Notes: generated from the sequence alone by a model not told the origin. A DNA stretch of 64,000 nucleotides from Geothrix sp. (GCF_030219325.1 NZ_CP126625.1:794857-858856), one strand, 5' to 3'. Shown: positions 25,573 through 35,155, counted from the stretch's first letter. A program made the numbers and translations.

Positions 25573-26238
25573 CTAGGCGGTGATTTCGAGGACGTCGGCC
25601 AGGGAGAACACATTGCCTCCGGAGGCCAGGTAGATGCCGCCGCTCTTGAAGGTCACGGCGTCCACTTTCATGGTCAGGCTGGTGCGGAAGGCGGCAGGCT
25701 GACCGTCGTCCCCGGTGGCCTTCACGTCGACCTTGTACGAGCCGTCCGGCAGGACATTGCCGCTGGCATCCCTGCCGTCCCAGGTCATGGCCGAGAGGCC
25801 GCGGGCGAGATGGCCCTGAGGCAGGGTGGCCACGACCTTGCCGTTGGCGTCCTTCACGGTCAAGGTCACGTTGGCGGCGGCGCCCAGCTCGATGTTCATG
25901 CTGGCGGCGCCCGACCTGAGGTTGAACCCGGATCCATCCACCTTCACCGTCTTGCCCACGAGGCCAGCGGTCTGAGCCTGGAAGAGGCCGGCCGTCTGCG
26001 TCTGGAGGCCCGTCAGCAGGCTGTTGGTCTGCTGGGCCTGCTCGAGGCTGGAGAAGCTGGTCAGCTGCTGGACCATCTGGTTCGGATCCTGCCCGGCACC
26101 CGTCGGATCCTGGTTCTTGAGCTGGGCCACGAGCAGCTTGAGGAAGCCGTCCTTGTCCAGGGTGCTCTTGGGGGTGTTCGTGGTGTTCGATGTCGACGTG
26201 GTGACAGGCGTGGTCGTGCTGATCATGCCGGTTTCCAT
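25573..26238 (-). CDS. flgD: Flagellar hook capping protein
   Basis: A 221-aa FlgD. The N-terminus (residues ~28-60, LDKDGFLKLLVAQLKNQDP, then DPNQMVQQLTSFSSLEQ) is the conserved export/assembly segment. The C-terminus carries the FlgD Ig-like and tudor-like domains (TWDGRDASGNVLPDGSYKVDV). It caps the growing hook during FlgE polymerisation. ATG 26238 follows GGAGG by five bases. A second ATG four codons later is possible. Confidence 0.93.
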   Translation of the reverse strand: METGMISTTTPVTTSTSNTTNTPKSTLDKDGFLKLLVAQLKNQDPTGAGQDPNQMVQQLTSFSSLEQAQQTNSLLTGLQTQTAGLFQAQTAGLVGKTVKVDGSGFNLRSGAASMNIELGAAANVTLTVKDANGKVVATLPQGHLARGLSAMTWDGRDASGNVLPDGSYKVDVKATGDDGQPAAFRTSLTMKVDAVTFKSGGIYLASGGNVFSLADVLEITA

Positions 26239-26278
26239 AGGGACCTCCAGGGGTAGGGCGGAACAGAAAGCGTGCCGA

Positions 26279-29239
26279 TCAGGCGTAGAGCTCGACGTGG
26301 TGCGGGTTCAGGATGGATGGCGCGGAGATCGCGGGTGATTCTTGCCGGGTGATGATGGGTTCGGGAACGGCCGATTCACGGAGGACCGGAGCCGAGGGTG
26401 CCTCCTGGAAGGGCCGATGCCCCTGCTGGAGATCGAAGCTGCCCAGTTGAAGTCCCTGGTCCCTGAGGGCCTGCTCCAGGTGGGGGCGGCCTTCGCGGAC
26501 CACCTGCATCGAGGCGGATTCCGTGATCCAAAGGCGGGCGTGGACCTCGCCGCCATCCACCTTCAGATGGATCGTCACCTGGCCCAGGGAATCCGGGTGG
26601 AGCTGCAGTTGGGCCTCCTGGCTGCCTCCCTTCAGCATCCATCGCAGGCCGGTTTCCACCTGGGCCACGGGGGCCGGGGGTGGCGTGACGGGAGTCGAGG
26701 GGGCTGCAGGTGGGGTGGCGGCTTCGGGACCATGAGCCCTGGAAAGGGTGGTGAGCGCTGCCAGGGGAGATCCATCCGAACCCTGGGGAAGGGAAGGATG
26801 GGTCAAGGCGTCGCGCTGCGCGGCCAGACCATCCGGTGGGGGCAGGAGGGCCTCCGGATGCTGCATCGACGAGGCCGTGGCGCCACCCGCTTGAGTGGAA
26901 CCCTGTGGTTGAGCCGCGGGAATCACTGGAACCGCCGGCGCCGCCAGAGGGGTCGGGATCGATTTCAGGGAAGCGGAGGGGAGCTCGATGGCGCCGGGCG
27001 CCTTCGGATCGGAGGCGTGGGCCTCGGGGGTGCGCGGTTCCATTGGTAACGGCAGCGGCTCGGGACGGGCCACCTCGTTCGCCCGGATCGCCGGCTGGAG
27101 GCTGGCTCCCGACTCCAGGCCCCCGGCCGGAACCGCATCCGGCTTCTGGCCCCTGTGGCCATCGGCCGCCAGCGTCGAAACGGGAGCGGGGCTGGCGGGA
27201 TCGCCCTGCGATGGGGGCTGATGGGAAGCAGGCACGGAGGTGCCGTGGACCGCTGGGGCCAGGTCCGCCCTGACCCGGGCAGGGCCTTCGGGCGGGATGG
27301 AGGACATGGCCGGAAGGCCGATGGGATCGGGCTGGGGTGTGGGCCGGGTGGACGCAGGCGTGAAGGCACCGGGAGCTGGCAGTGCCGCGTCGGCCTTGAC
27401 CTGCCCCTGAGTTTCCGGCGCGGCCTTGGGCATGGCCGGAAGGCCGATGGGATCGGGCTGGGGCGCCGCCTGGACGGGCGCAGGCGCGAAGGTGCCAGGG
27501 GCAGGCAGGGCCGCGTCGATCGTCACCTGCCCATGAGCATCAGGCACGGCTTTGGGCATGGCCGGAAGGCCGATGGGATCGGGCTGGGGCACTGGCTGAG
27601 AGGCCGCCGGCGCGAAGGTGCTGGAGGCAGGTGGCGTGGCATCGGCCTTCGCCAGTACGGGATGTTCGGGCGTGGCCTTGGGCATGGCCGGAAGGCCGAG
27701 GGGATCAGGCTGGGGCGTGGCCTGGGTGGATGCAGGTGCGAAGGCGCCAGGAGTTGGCAGTGCCGCGCCGGCCTTGACCTGCCCACGGGCTTCGGGCGCG
27801 GCCTTGGGCGCGGCTGGAAGGCCTGTGGGATCGGGCTGAGGCGTGGGCTGGATGGGCGCAGGTGCGAAGGTGCCAGGGGCAGGCAGTGCCACCTCGGTCG
27901 TCACCTGCCCATGAGCTTCCGGCACGACCTTGGGCATGGCCGGAAGGCCGAGGGGATCGGGCTGGGGTGCGGGCTGGGTGGACGCGGGCGTGAAGGCACC
28001 AGGAGCCGGCAGTGCCGCGCCGACGTTGACTTGCCCATGAGCTTCCGGCACGACCTTGGGCAAGGCCGGAAAGCCGAGGGGATCGGGCTGGGGTGCGGGC
28101 GGGGTGGACGCAGGCGTGAAGGCACCAGGAGCCGGCAGTGCCGCGCCGACGTTGACTTGCCCATGAGCTTCCGGCACGACCTTGGGCATGGCCGGAAGGC
28201 CGAGGGGATCGGGCTGGGGTGCGGGCGGGGTGGACGCAGGCGTGAAGGCACCAGGAGCCGGTAGCGCCGCGCCGACGTTGACCTGCCCATGAGCATCGGG
28301 CGAGGCCTTGGGCAAGGCCGGAAGGGTGAGGGGATCGGGCAGGGGTGCGGGCTGGGTGGACGCAAGCGTGAAGGCACCAGGAGTCGGCAGCGCCGCGCCG
28401 ACGTTGACCTGCCCATGAGCATCGGGCGAGGTCTTGGGCAAGGCCGGAAGGGCGAGGGGATCGGGCAGGGGCGAAGGGTGGATGGACGAGGGTGTGGGGG
28501 CACCACGCTCTGCCGAAACCCCGTCCCCCTGGAGTGACTTCCGACCTTCGGATGGGGGCTTGGATGCTGGGGAGGTGATGCCGGGATCACCCAAAGGCAC
28601 AGACGGGGTGGGTACTGTGAAGAGGGGCGGAACCTGGGCTGTTTCTGCCGAGGTTTCCCTGGGGGAGGCCATGCGGGGCATGGAATCAACGGGGAGGCTG
28701 GCGGGACTCACCGGTGTCCCTGGTTGGACGGAGGGTCCACCGGCCAGAGAGCGAGAGACCGGGGGGGCCCCTGCCGCCGGGACCGGCGTGGATCCGGCCT
28801 GTTGGGCCTGGGCTCCCGGCGTTGCGACGTGAGGCTGGGATGGGGGAAGGGTCGCCTCCGGGTCGCCCGGAACGGAAGGGACTTCAGGGCGGGGCACCGC
28901 GGGGTCCGTCGGGGCGGCGGTTTCTCCAGTGGCCGCCGGGCGGGTGGGACGGGTGCGGGAAGCACCCCTGCGGGGACTCGGGGCGACCCGCGTTTCCGGG
29001 CCTGTGGGGACAGTGGCGGTGGGGGGCTCCGCGGACCTGCCTGCGGTCTCGCCTTGGCCCTGGGTGGTCGTCTCCATCGGCGGCTCGACGGTCCCGGCCG
29101 GGGCCGCATGAGGCCGGAGGTACTGGGCCATCAGGCCGGAGAACGGGCTCACGGAGGCCTCGCCCCCCTTGGCTTCCGGCCGTTCCGCCACCTGACGGTC
29201 GGGGACCGGCAGTACGGATACTCCACTGACCTGCGCCAT
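26279..29239 (-). CDS. fliK: Flagellar hook-length control protein with long repeat region
   Basis: A 986-aa, Pro/Ala-rich FliK. The long N-terminal part is unstructured and includes ten 42-residue repeats (residues about 255-674). The C-terminal Flg_hook domain (about 880-960, QLQLHPDSLGQVTIHLKVDGG) is the conserved FlhB-interacting switch. FliK acts as a secreted ruler for the hook, so its length relates to hook length. At 986 aa it is far longer than the roughly 400 aa of enterobacterial FliK. It is followed by flgD and flgE, as expected. Confidence 0.9.
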   Translation of the reverse strand: MAQVSGVSVLPVPDRQVAERPEAKGGEASVSPFSGLMAQYLRPHAAPAGTVEPPMETTTQGQGETAGRSAEPPTATVPTGPETRVAPSPRRGASRTRPTRPAATGETAAPTDPAVPRPEVPSVPGDPEATLPPSQPHVATPGAQAQQAGSTPVPAAGAPPVSRSLAGGPSVQPGTPVSPASLPVDSMPRMASPRETSAETAQVPPLFTVPTPSVPLGDPGITSPASKPPSEGRKSLQGDGVSAERGAPTPSSIHPSPLPDPLALPALPKTSPDAHGQVNVGAALPTPGAFTLASTQPAPLPDPLTLPALPKASPDAHGQVNVGAALPAPGAFTPASTPPAPQPDPLGLPAMPKVVPEAHGQVNVGAALPAPGAFTPASTPPAPQPDPLGFPALPKVVPEAHGQVNVGAALPAPGAFTPASTQPAPQPDPLGLPAMPKVVPEAHGQVTTEVALPAPGTFAPAPIQPTPQPDPTGLPAAPKAAPEARGQVKAGAALPTPGAFAPASTQATPQPDPLGLPAMPKATPEHPVLAKADATPPASSTFAPAASQPVPQPDPIGLPAMPKAVPDAHGQVTIDAALPAPGTFAPAPVQAAPQPDPIGLPAMPKAAPETQGQVKADAALPAPGAFTPASTRPTPQPDPIGLPAMSSIPPEGPARVRADLAPAVHGTSVPASHQPPSQGDPASPAPVSTLAADGHRGQKPDAVPAGGLESGASLQPAIRANEVARPEPLPLPMEPRTPEAHASDPKAPGAIELPSASLKSIPTPLAAPAVPVIPAAQPQGSTQAGGATASSMQHPEALLPPPDGLAAQRDALTHPSLPQGSDGSPLAALTTLSRAHGPEAATPPAAPSTPVTPPPAPVAQVETGLRWMLKGGSQEAQLQLHPDSLGQVTIHLKVDGGEVHARLWITESASMQVVREGRPHLEQALRDQGLQLGSFDLQQGHRPFQEAPSAPVLRESAVPEPIITRQESPAISAPSILNPHHVELYA
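27218..28477 (-). repeat. Ten tandem 126-bp repeats inside fliK
   Basis: Ten in-frame 126-bp units each encode a 42-aa repeat of the form P-x-P-Q-P-D-P-x-x-L-P-A-M-P-K ... G-Q-V ... A-L-P-A-P-G-x-F. The core block GGGATCGGGCTGGGG recurs every 126 bp (for example near 27450, 27576, 27828, 27954, 28080, 28206). Central units are almost identical and the outer ones degenerate, as expected for recent slippage or unequal recombination. An eleventh, decayed unit of 41 aa follows. Confidence 0.92.
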
Positions 29240-29277
29240 GGCCGCCTCGGTTCCGGGTCATCCGGATGAGGTGCAAG

Positions 29278-29293
29278 CGCCAGGACCGTGCCG
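29278..29293 (-). promoter_or_regulatory. Candidate sigma-54 (-24/-12) site before fliK
   Basis: On the minus strand CGGCACGGTCCTGGCG has GG and GC separated by exactly 10 bp, with GGCACG matching the -24 box. The -12 box is TGGC rather than TTGC. It lies about 40 bp upstream of fliK in the 111-bp gap after motE. By-eye motif match, weaker than the flgB site. Confidence 0.3.
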
Positions 29294-29350
29294 CGCTCAT
29301 TGGGCAGAAAGGTGCCATCCCCCCGCGATGAGGCGGGACGGGCTGCGGAT

Positions 29351-29896
29351 TCAGGCCGCGGGATCCTTGGGGCGGGACATCCCCACGCGTTCGGACAGGC
29401 GGCCCGCCAGCTTGGCGTCCAGGGGCGCCAGCTGGTCCATGAGCTTGCCAGCCTTCTTGGGGGTCATGCCGGCCAGGAGGGCCACGGCGACCTCCAGGTT
29501 CTGGCCGGCCAGTTCCTTCATGGCCTGGGCGCCGGCCGCTGGATCCATGGCCTCGTAGGTCCGGATGATCTGGGGATCGATCTCCGGCCGCACCTTCAGG
29601 TTCGCCACCTTGGCCAGGGCCTCCTGGACGGCCTTCTCCCGGATCGCGAGGTCGCCGCGGTCCTTGTCCAGGGTGGCCTGCAAGGTGGTGAGGCGCTGCT
29701 CCAGCTGGCGCAGTTCGGCCTCCTTCTGGGCGATGGCCTTCTCGCGGTTCTGGAGCTGCGAAGCCAACTCGGCGACCTTGACGCCCTCGGCCATGGCGGC
29801 CTTGGGCTCGCCCTTGGGTTCCTGGGCCGACAGCCAGAGCACGCCCGCGGACAGCGCGACGGGCGCCGAGATCCAAAGCAGGAAGCGTGCGTTCAT
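29351..29896 (-). CDS. MotE-like flagellar chaperone (MgtE-N type)
   Basis: A 181-aa protein. An N-terminal membrane anchor (about 5-24) is followed by a coiled coil (45-105, QLQNREKAIAQKEAELRQLEQRL region) and a C-terminal MgtE-N-like helical domain (AMDPAAGAQAMKELAGQNLEVAVALLAGMTPKKAGK region, residues ~115-165). This matches MotE, which lies between fliJ and fliK in many flagellar operons and stabilises MotC or supports stator assembly. No motor stator genes lie in this window. Confidence 0.75.
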   Translation of the reverse strand: MNARFLLWISAPVALSAGVLWLSAQEPKGEPKAAMAEGVKVAELASQLQNREKAIAQKEAELRQLEQRLTTLQATLDKDRGDLAIREKAVQEALAKVANLKVRPEIDPQIIRTYEAMDPAAGAQAMKELAGQNLEVAVALLAGMTPKKAGKLMDQLAPLDAKLAGRLSERVGMSRPKDPAA

Positions 29897-29911
29897 GGGG
29901 ACTCCTTGGGG

Positions 29912-30361
29912 CTAGGCGCTCTGCCGGTGGTGTCGAAGGACGGCCAGTTCATCCATTTCCAGGGCCTCGCGCAGCTGCTGCTCCCTCGCGTGCTGGAGGG
30001 CCCGGCGTTCCTTGAGGCGGACGAGCATCAGGTGGTCCCGGTGGGCGTGGGTCAGGGCCTCCCGCGCGGCTGCGACCTGGGCCGAGGCCTGGCGGAGCCG
30101 CTCGTAGCCTTCAAGCTGGCGGCGCTCCAGCACCACGAGGAAGCGCTCACCCGCGCGCCAGAGCTCCAGGTCGAGCTGCTGGCCCACGGCGAGGCGGCGG
30201 GACTCGAAGATGGCGAGGCGCTGAGTCTCCAGGGACTCCAGGTAGGCCCGGACCTCCCGTTCCGCCTGGATGGCCCGTGACAATGCGCGTTCCGCCTCCC
30301 GCTCCAGGGCCTCCCGCAGCTTGCGGACGGGCTCGAGGCGGAAATGGAAGCGGGCGGCCAT
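29912..30361 (-). CDS. fliJ: Flagellar export chaperone FliJ
   Basis: A 149-aa almost fully coiled-coil protein opening with FHFRLEPVRKLREALEREAE, the FliJ N-terminal pattern. FliJ forms the central stalk of the FliI6 ATPase and links it to FlhA. Its ATG overlaps the fliI stop by ATGA, which ties its translation to that of fliI. The next gene is motE, 15 bp on. Confidence 0.88.
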   Translation of the reverse strand: MAARFHFRLEPVRKLREALEREAERALSRAIQAEREVRAYLESLETQRLAIFESRRLAVGQQLDLELWRAGERFLVVLERRQLEGYERLRQASAQVAAAREALTHAHRDHLMLVRLKERRALQHAREQQLREALEMDELAVLRHHRQSA

Positions 30362-31722
30362 CAGGCCTTGGCCTTCAGGAAGGGCGTGAGATCAATGCCG
30401 AAGATCTGCCCCATGGCCAGCATGGCCTGGCGGTGGTCGGAACTTTCGGCCGTCGCCTGGCGGAGGAAGGACTGGATGGCGGGCTGGAACTGGATGGCCT
30501 GGTCGATGCTCGTGCTTGAGCCTTTGGTGTAGGCCCCGATCTGGATGAGGTCCTCGGCGTCCTGGTAGGTGGCCAGGAGGTCGCGCAGCTTGCTGGCCAG
30601 CTGCTTCTGCTCCGGCGGTGCCAGGGCGCTGAAGAGGCGGGAGAGGCTCGCCAGCACATCGATGGCGGGAAAGTGGTTCTTGGAGGCCAGCTTCCGGGAG
30701 AGCACCACGTGGCCGTCCAGGATGCCGCGCACGGAATCGCTGATGGGCTCGTTCATGTCGTCGCCCTCCACCAGCACGGTGTAGATGCCGGTGATGGAGC
30801 CCATGCCCTCGAAGGTGCCCGCCCGTTCCATGAGGCGTGGCAGCAGGGCGAACACCGAGGGCGTGTAGCCCCGGGAGCTCGGCGGCTCCCCGGCGCTCAG
30901 GCCCACCTCGCGCTGGGCCATGGCGAAGCGGGTGACGCTGTCCATCATCAGCAGCACGTCCTTGCCCTGGTGCATGAAGTACTCGGCAACCGTGGTGCCG
31001 GCCATGGCGCAGCGCAGGCGCAGCAGGGGGCTCTGGTCGCTGGTGGAGACGACCACCACGCTGCGCTTCAGCCCCTCCTCGCCCAGATCGTTTTCGATGA
31101 ACTCGCGCAGCTCACGGCCCCGCTCGCCCACCAGGGTGATGACGTTCACTTCGGCGGAGGTGTTGCGGGCCACCATGCCCAGCAGCGTGGACTTGCCCAC
31201 GCCGGAGCCGGAGAAGATGCCGACGCGCTGGCCCTTGCCCAGGGTGAGCAGGCCGTCCACGGCCCGCACGCCCGTGGAGAGGATCTGGTCGATGCGTTTG
31301 CGCCGCATCGGATTGGGTGGCGGCCCCTGCAGGGGCAGGTGGGCGGTGGCTTCGATGGGCGGGCCACCGTCGAGGGGGCGTCCCAGGGGGTCGATGACCC
31401 GCCCGAGAAGCGCCTCCGCCAGGGGCAGTTCCGACTGGTGGCCGGTGCCTTCAACCCAGAGGCCGGGGCGGATGCCCTCGGTCTCCTCGATGGGCATGAG
31501 CAGGACCCGCTGGCCGGAGAAGCCGACCACCTCGGCGTGGACGAGCCGGGGTCTTCCCGCGGCATCCGCGCTGTGGATCAGCATCTGCTCGCCCACGGAA
31601 CAATCCGGGCCACTGGATTCCACCACCAGGCCCACCACCTTGGTGACCCGCCCCATCCAGTCGCCCTTGGGCAACCCGCGCAGGCGGGTCGCGAGGCTGG
31701 AGAGGTCCACGACCGAACTCAC
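30361..31722 (-). CDS. fliI: Flagellum-specific export ATPase
   Basis: A 453-aa F1-beta-like ATPase. Walker A is GIFSGSGVGKST, with VITLVGERGRELREFIE and the Walker B region DVLLMMDSVTRFAMAQREVGL following, ending in the signature PPSSRGYTPSVFALLPRL. It energises unfolding and delivery of flagellar substrates at the cytoplasmic base. The start is GTG 31722, overlapping the fliH stop (GTGA). Confidence 0.96.
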   Translation of the reverse strand: MSSVVDLSSLATRLRGLPKGDWMGRVTKVVGLVVESSGPDCSVGEQMLIHSADAAGRPRLVHAEVVGFSGQRVLLMPIEETEGIRPGLWVEGTGHQSELPLAEALLGRVIDPLGRPLDGGPPIEATAHLPLQGPPPNPMRRKRIDQILSTGVRAVDGLLTLGKGQRVGIFSGSGVGKSTLLGMVARNTSAEVNVITLVGERGRELREFIENDLGEEGLKRSVVVVSTSDQSPLLRLRCAMAGTTVAEYFMHQGKDVLLMMDSVTRFAMAQREVGLSAGEPPSSRGYTPSVFALLPRLMERAGTFEGMGSITGIYTVLVEGDDMNEPISDSVRGILDGHVVLSRKLASKNHFPAIDVLASLSRLFSALAPPEQKQLASKLRDLLATYQDAEDLIQIGAYTKGSSTSIDQAIQFQPAIQSFLRQATAESSDHRQAMLAMGQIFGIDLTPFLKAKA

Positions 31723-32450
31723 GGCGCGCCACCCTCCCGCATGCGGGCGATGAGCTGCATGAGACGTTCGCGGCGGCGCTCCAGGCTGCCGTTCAGGATG
31801 CCGTGCGGGGCCTCGATGCGCAGGCTGCCGCGGGAGAGGCTGCCGTCCGCCGACAGGGTGAGGCCGGCGTGGCCGATGAAGTGATCCCCGAGCCGCTCGA
31901 GGTCCACGGGGTTGAGGAAGACCTGCACCGGCAGTTCGCCATCCCGCCGTCCCCGCGGGAGGGGGAAGGGCAGCTCCTCCAGGATGTGCTCCATCAGGGC
32001 CTTCACGGCACCGGGCGACTGCTCGATCTGCTGGACGGCGAGGTGCTCACCGACAGCCAGAGACAGCGCCACGAGTTCCTCGTTCAGGGCCTCCCTCAGC
32101 ATCAGGCTGGTGGAGGCCAGCTCGAGCAGGTGTTCCTCGAGCCGCGCCATGTAGGACTTGTACTGACTCTCCCCGAACGCGTGGCCTTCCGCCTCGCCCG
32201 AGGCGAAGCCTTCTTCATAGGCCCGCCGCGCGATGTCCTGCGCCTGCCGTTCGGCCTCCTGGAGCCGATCCACGAGCCGCTGCTCGATGGGGATCTGGGC
32301 ACCGCCGTCGCCGAGGTCGGAAGCCACTGAATCCGAGCCCTCCTCGAAGGCGGACCGGGACATCATGGCGTCCACCGGGAAGTACGGATAGGCCTCCAGG
32401 TGGGTGTCCCGGAGGTCCTCCGCGCGGATGTAGCCCTTATTCGAGCTCAT
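31719..32450 (-). CDS. fliH: Flagellar assembly protein FliH
   Basis: A 243-aa protein. The Gly-containing helical segment ARRAYEEGFASGEAEGHAFG (GxxxG-like) leads to a coiled coil and a C-terminal domain (ALMEHILEELPFPL, VFLNPVDLERL...GSLRIEAPHGILNGSLERR) resembling V-ATPase subunit E/FliH. FliH dimers regulate FliI and dock it to the C-ring. It sits between fliG and fliI as usual. Confidence 0.88.
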   Translation of the reverse strand: MSSNKGYIRAEDLRDTHLEAYPYFPVDAMMSRSAFEEGSDSVASDLGDGGAQIPIEQRLVDRLQEAERQAQDIARRAYEEGFASGEAEGHAFGESQYKSYMARLEEHLLELASTSLMLREALNEELVALSLAVGEHLAVQQIEQSPGAVKALMEHILEELPFPLPRGRRDGELPVQVFLNPVDLERLGDHFIGHAGLTLSADGSLSRGSLRIEAPHGILNGSLERRRERLMQLIARMREGGAP

Positions 32451-32458
32451 GGTCTGCC

Positions 32459-33463
32459 CTAGGTGACATAGTCCTCGCCCCCGCCACCGCCGATGCTGAT
32501 GACGCCTTCCTCCTCCAGCTGCCGGACGATCTCCACGACCTCGTGCTGGGACTTCTCCACGTCCTTCAGTTTTACGGGGCCCATGAACTCCATCTCCTCC
32601 TTCATGAGCTCCACGGCACGGCTGGACATGTTGCGGAAGAACTGGTTCTGCAGCTCCTCGCTGGTGCCCTTGAGGGCGATGGTGAGGGTCTTCTTGTCCG
32701 CCCGCTTGAGGATCTCGGTGATGCCGTTGTCGTCGATGAGCAGGATGTCGTCGAACACGAACATCAGGTCGCGGATGCTGGCGGCCAGCTGGGGGTTCTC
32801 GGTCTCGATCTTCTCCAGCACGGCGCGCCCCGTGTTGCGATCCATGCGGTTGAAGAGTTCGGCCACGGCCCGGACGCCGCCATAGGCCTCGGTCGCGAAC
32901 GATCCCAGGGCTTCCAGCTTCTGTTCGAGGATGAGGCTGATGCGGCGCACCACCTCGGGGCTGATCTCCTGCAGGCTGGCCATGCGCATGGCCACGTCGC
33001 TGCGCAGCACCTCGGGTAGGCTGGAGATGAGCTCCGCCGCCTGGGAGGCATTCAGGTGGGCCAGGATCAGGGCGATGGTCTGGGGGTGCTCGTTCTGGAT
33101 GAACTTGGAGAGCTGCTGGGGGTTGGCGCGTTCCAGGCTGGTGAAGCCGGCGCTGGATTCCAGGGCCTTCACGAGGCGGTCGATGATCTTGCGCGCCACT
33201 TCGGGGCCCACGGACTTGATGAGCAGCTTCTTGGCGTACTCGATGCCGCCCTGGCTGATGTAGCTGCGGGCCTGGGTCATGGTGTGGAACTCCTCCATGA
33301 CTTCTTCCGCCACTTCGGGCTGCACGTGCTTGGTGATGGCGATCTCGCGGGAGATCGTCTGGATCTCATCCTCTTCGAGGTATTTGAAGATGTTGGAGGC
33401 GGTTTCGTCGCCGAGCGTGACCATGAGGACGGCGGCCTTCTGCATGCCGGTGAGTTTCGCCAT
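32459..33463 (-). CDS. fliG: Flagellar motor switch protein FliG
   Basis: A 334-aa protein with the three FliG domains. The N-terminal FliF-binding part is AAVLMVTLGDETASNIFKYL. The middle domain carries NEHPQTIALILAHL (the EHPQR-like motif). The C-terminal domain carries FVFDDILLIDDNGITEILK and the charged torque helix LTIALKGTSEELQNQFFRNM. It transmits stator force and sets rotation sense. It lies 3 bp after fliF. Confidence 0.96.
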   Translation of the reverse strand: MAKLTGMQKAAVLMVTLGDETASNIFKYLEEDEIQTISREIAITKHVQPEVAEEVMEEFHTMTQARSYISQGGIEYAKKLLIKSVGPEVARKIIDRLVKALESSAGFTSLERANPQQLSKFIQNEHPQTIALILAHLNASQAAELISSLPEVLRSDVAMRMASLQEISPEVVRRISLILEQKLEALGSFATEAYGGVRAVAELFNRMDRNTGRAVLEKIETENPQLAASIRDLMFVFDDILLIDDNGITEILKRADKKTLTIALKGTSEELQNQFFRNMSSRAVELMKEEMEFMGPVKLKDVEKSQHEVVEIVRQLEEEGVISIGGGGGEDYVT

Positions 33464-33466
33464 GGC

Positions 33467-35155
33467 CTACCTTCCTTCCTCGAGGAGCCAGGATCGCACC
33501 AGCGATGCCATGGTCTCGGGGTCTTCGTTCGAACCGTCCTGGAGGCGCTTCTTGATCAGCTCGCGGCGCCGGGCCTCCGGGGCACTGAAGGCCGCGTCGG
33601 CGTTGAGTTCCGCCTCGATCTCGGCCTCGATCTCGGTCATCGACTTCACCTGGATCGGCTTGCGGGTGGAGCCGCTGCCGGCACCTGCCATGGAGGCTTC
33701 GCCACCGTCGGCGCTGGCCACGCGCAGCGGGGTCGGCCGGTTGATGGCCGCGGACATGCGCCTGAGCATGGGCAGGATCAACATGAAGAACACAGCCAGT
33801 CCGACGACGCCGTAGATCAAGCCGGGAAGGAACTTGTAGGCGAGGGCCCAGCGCTCGGCGTTCCTGGCCTCCGCTTCTTCCTTGGGATTCACCTGGAGGG
33901 TGGCGAAGGCCATGTTCTCCACGGTGAGCTCGTCGCCGCGCTTGGGCTGGATGCCCACGGCGGCGGATACCTGGTCGCGGATCTTCTTCAGCTCCTCGGC
34001 GCTGCGGGCCGTGAACTTCTGGACGGGCTCACCCTTGGCGTCCTTGTCCCAGACGGACATGTGGTCCACGATGACCGCCAGGGTCACCCGCTTCACCGAC
34101 CCCGTGGCCTGGTCGATGGCCCGCACGGTCTTGGTGATCTCGTAGTTGGTGGTGGTCTCCTTTTTCTCGGAGCTCTCCGTGACGTTGGCCGAGGCGCCAC
34201 CAGTGGCGGGGGCGACGTTGCTGGCCGTGCCCGGCAGGCCGGCACCCGCGTCGCGCTTCTGGACCTTCTCATCCTTCTGCTGGACGCTGCGCTCCACCTG
34301 GCCCTGGGGATCGAACGTCTCCGAGTTGATCTTCACCTTGTCGAAGTCCAGGTCCACGTGGGCCGTGGCGCGCACCTTCCCGATGCCGACGACGGGCTCG
34401 AGGAGCTCCGTCACGCGGCGCACCAGGTGATCCTCCTCCTCCCGGGCCACCTTCTTCTGGGCGTCGCTGGCCCCCACCATGGGGTCGCGGCCGGTCCGGG
34501 AGAGGATGCGGCTGAACTGGTCGATGATCACCACCTGCTCGGGCTTCAGGCCCTCCACGCTGGCGGCCACGAGGTTGACGATGGCCTGGGTGTTCTCGTC
34601 GGGGAGGATGCGCGTGCCGCGGAGCTTCAGCAGCACGCTGGCCTTGGCGTCTTCCTTGTCCGTGAGGAAGGGGCTGTCGTTGGGCGGGGTGATGTGGACG
34701 GTGGCCTCGGCCACCTGCTGCAGCCCCTTGATGGTCTGGGCCAGCTGGGCCTCCATGGCCCGCCGGTGGATCACCTTCTGGGAGAAATCGGTGGTGCCCA
34801 GCCCGGCGTTCTCCAGCTTCTCGAAGCCCAGCTTGTCCCCGGTCAGCAGGCCGTCCCCGGCGAACTTCAGGCGGAGCTGGCCCACCTTGCTCTCGGGCAC
34901 GAGGATGGTGCGCTGGTCCCCACTCAGTTCGTAGGGAACCTGCATCTTGTCGAGCTGGGCCACGATGGAACTGGCCTCCTGGGAGGAGACATTGGACGCC
35001 AGGACGCCCTTGGCTTCCTGTCCAGCCCAGATGCCCAGGCCGGCCAAGGCCAGCAGCACTGTCATGGAAATGGCCAATACCATGACGCGCTGGGTAGCGC
35101 TCATGCCCTTGAAGGCGCTGGTCAGTTGTTCCGCGAGGTTCGTTTCCCCGGCCAT
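33467..35155 (-). CDS. fliF: Flagellar MS-ring protein FliF
   Basis: A 562-aa protein with an N-terminal transmembrane span (about 22-45, RVMVLAISMTVLLALAGLG region), two ring-building domains with the YscJ/FliF fold (PYELSGDQRTILVP, QTIKGLQQVAEATVHITPP), an extended beta-collar loop (about 260-330), a second membrane span around 440-465, and a C-terminal cytoplasmic tail that binds FliG. Some N-terminal residues are ring-assembly typical (AEQLTSAFKGM). Confidence 0.95.
   Translation of the reverse strand: MAGETNLAEQLTSAFKGMSATQRVMVLAISMTVLLALAGLGIWAGQEAKGVLASNVSSQEASSIVAQLDKMQVPYELSGDQRTILVPESKVGQLRLKFAGDGLLTGDKLGFEKLENAGLGTTDFSQKVIHRRAMEAQLAQTIKGLQQVAEATVHITPPNDSPFLTDKEDAKASVLLKLRGTRILPDENTQAIVNLVAASVEGLKPEQVVIIDQFSRILSRTGRDPMVGASDAQKKVAREEEDHLVRRVTELLEPVVGIGKVRATAHVDLDFDKVKINSETFDPQGQVERSVQQKDEKVQKRDAGAGLPGTASNVAPATGGASANVTESSEKKETTTNYEITKTVRAIDQATGSVKRVTLAVIVDHMSVWDKDAKGEPVQKFTARSAEELKKIRDQVSAAVGIQPKRGDELTVENMAFATLQVNPKEEAEARNAERWALAYKFLPGLIYGVVGLAVFFMLILPMLRRMSAAINRPTPLRVASADGGEASMAGAGSGSTRKPIQVKSMTEIEAEIEAELNADAAFSAPEARRRELIKKRLQDGSNEDPETMASLVRSWLLEEGR

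Noticed and set aside
27218-28477. Regular repeats considered as a CRISPR array
   Set aside because: Repeats are 126 bp without unique spacers, in frame and coding within fliK.
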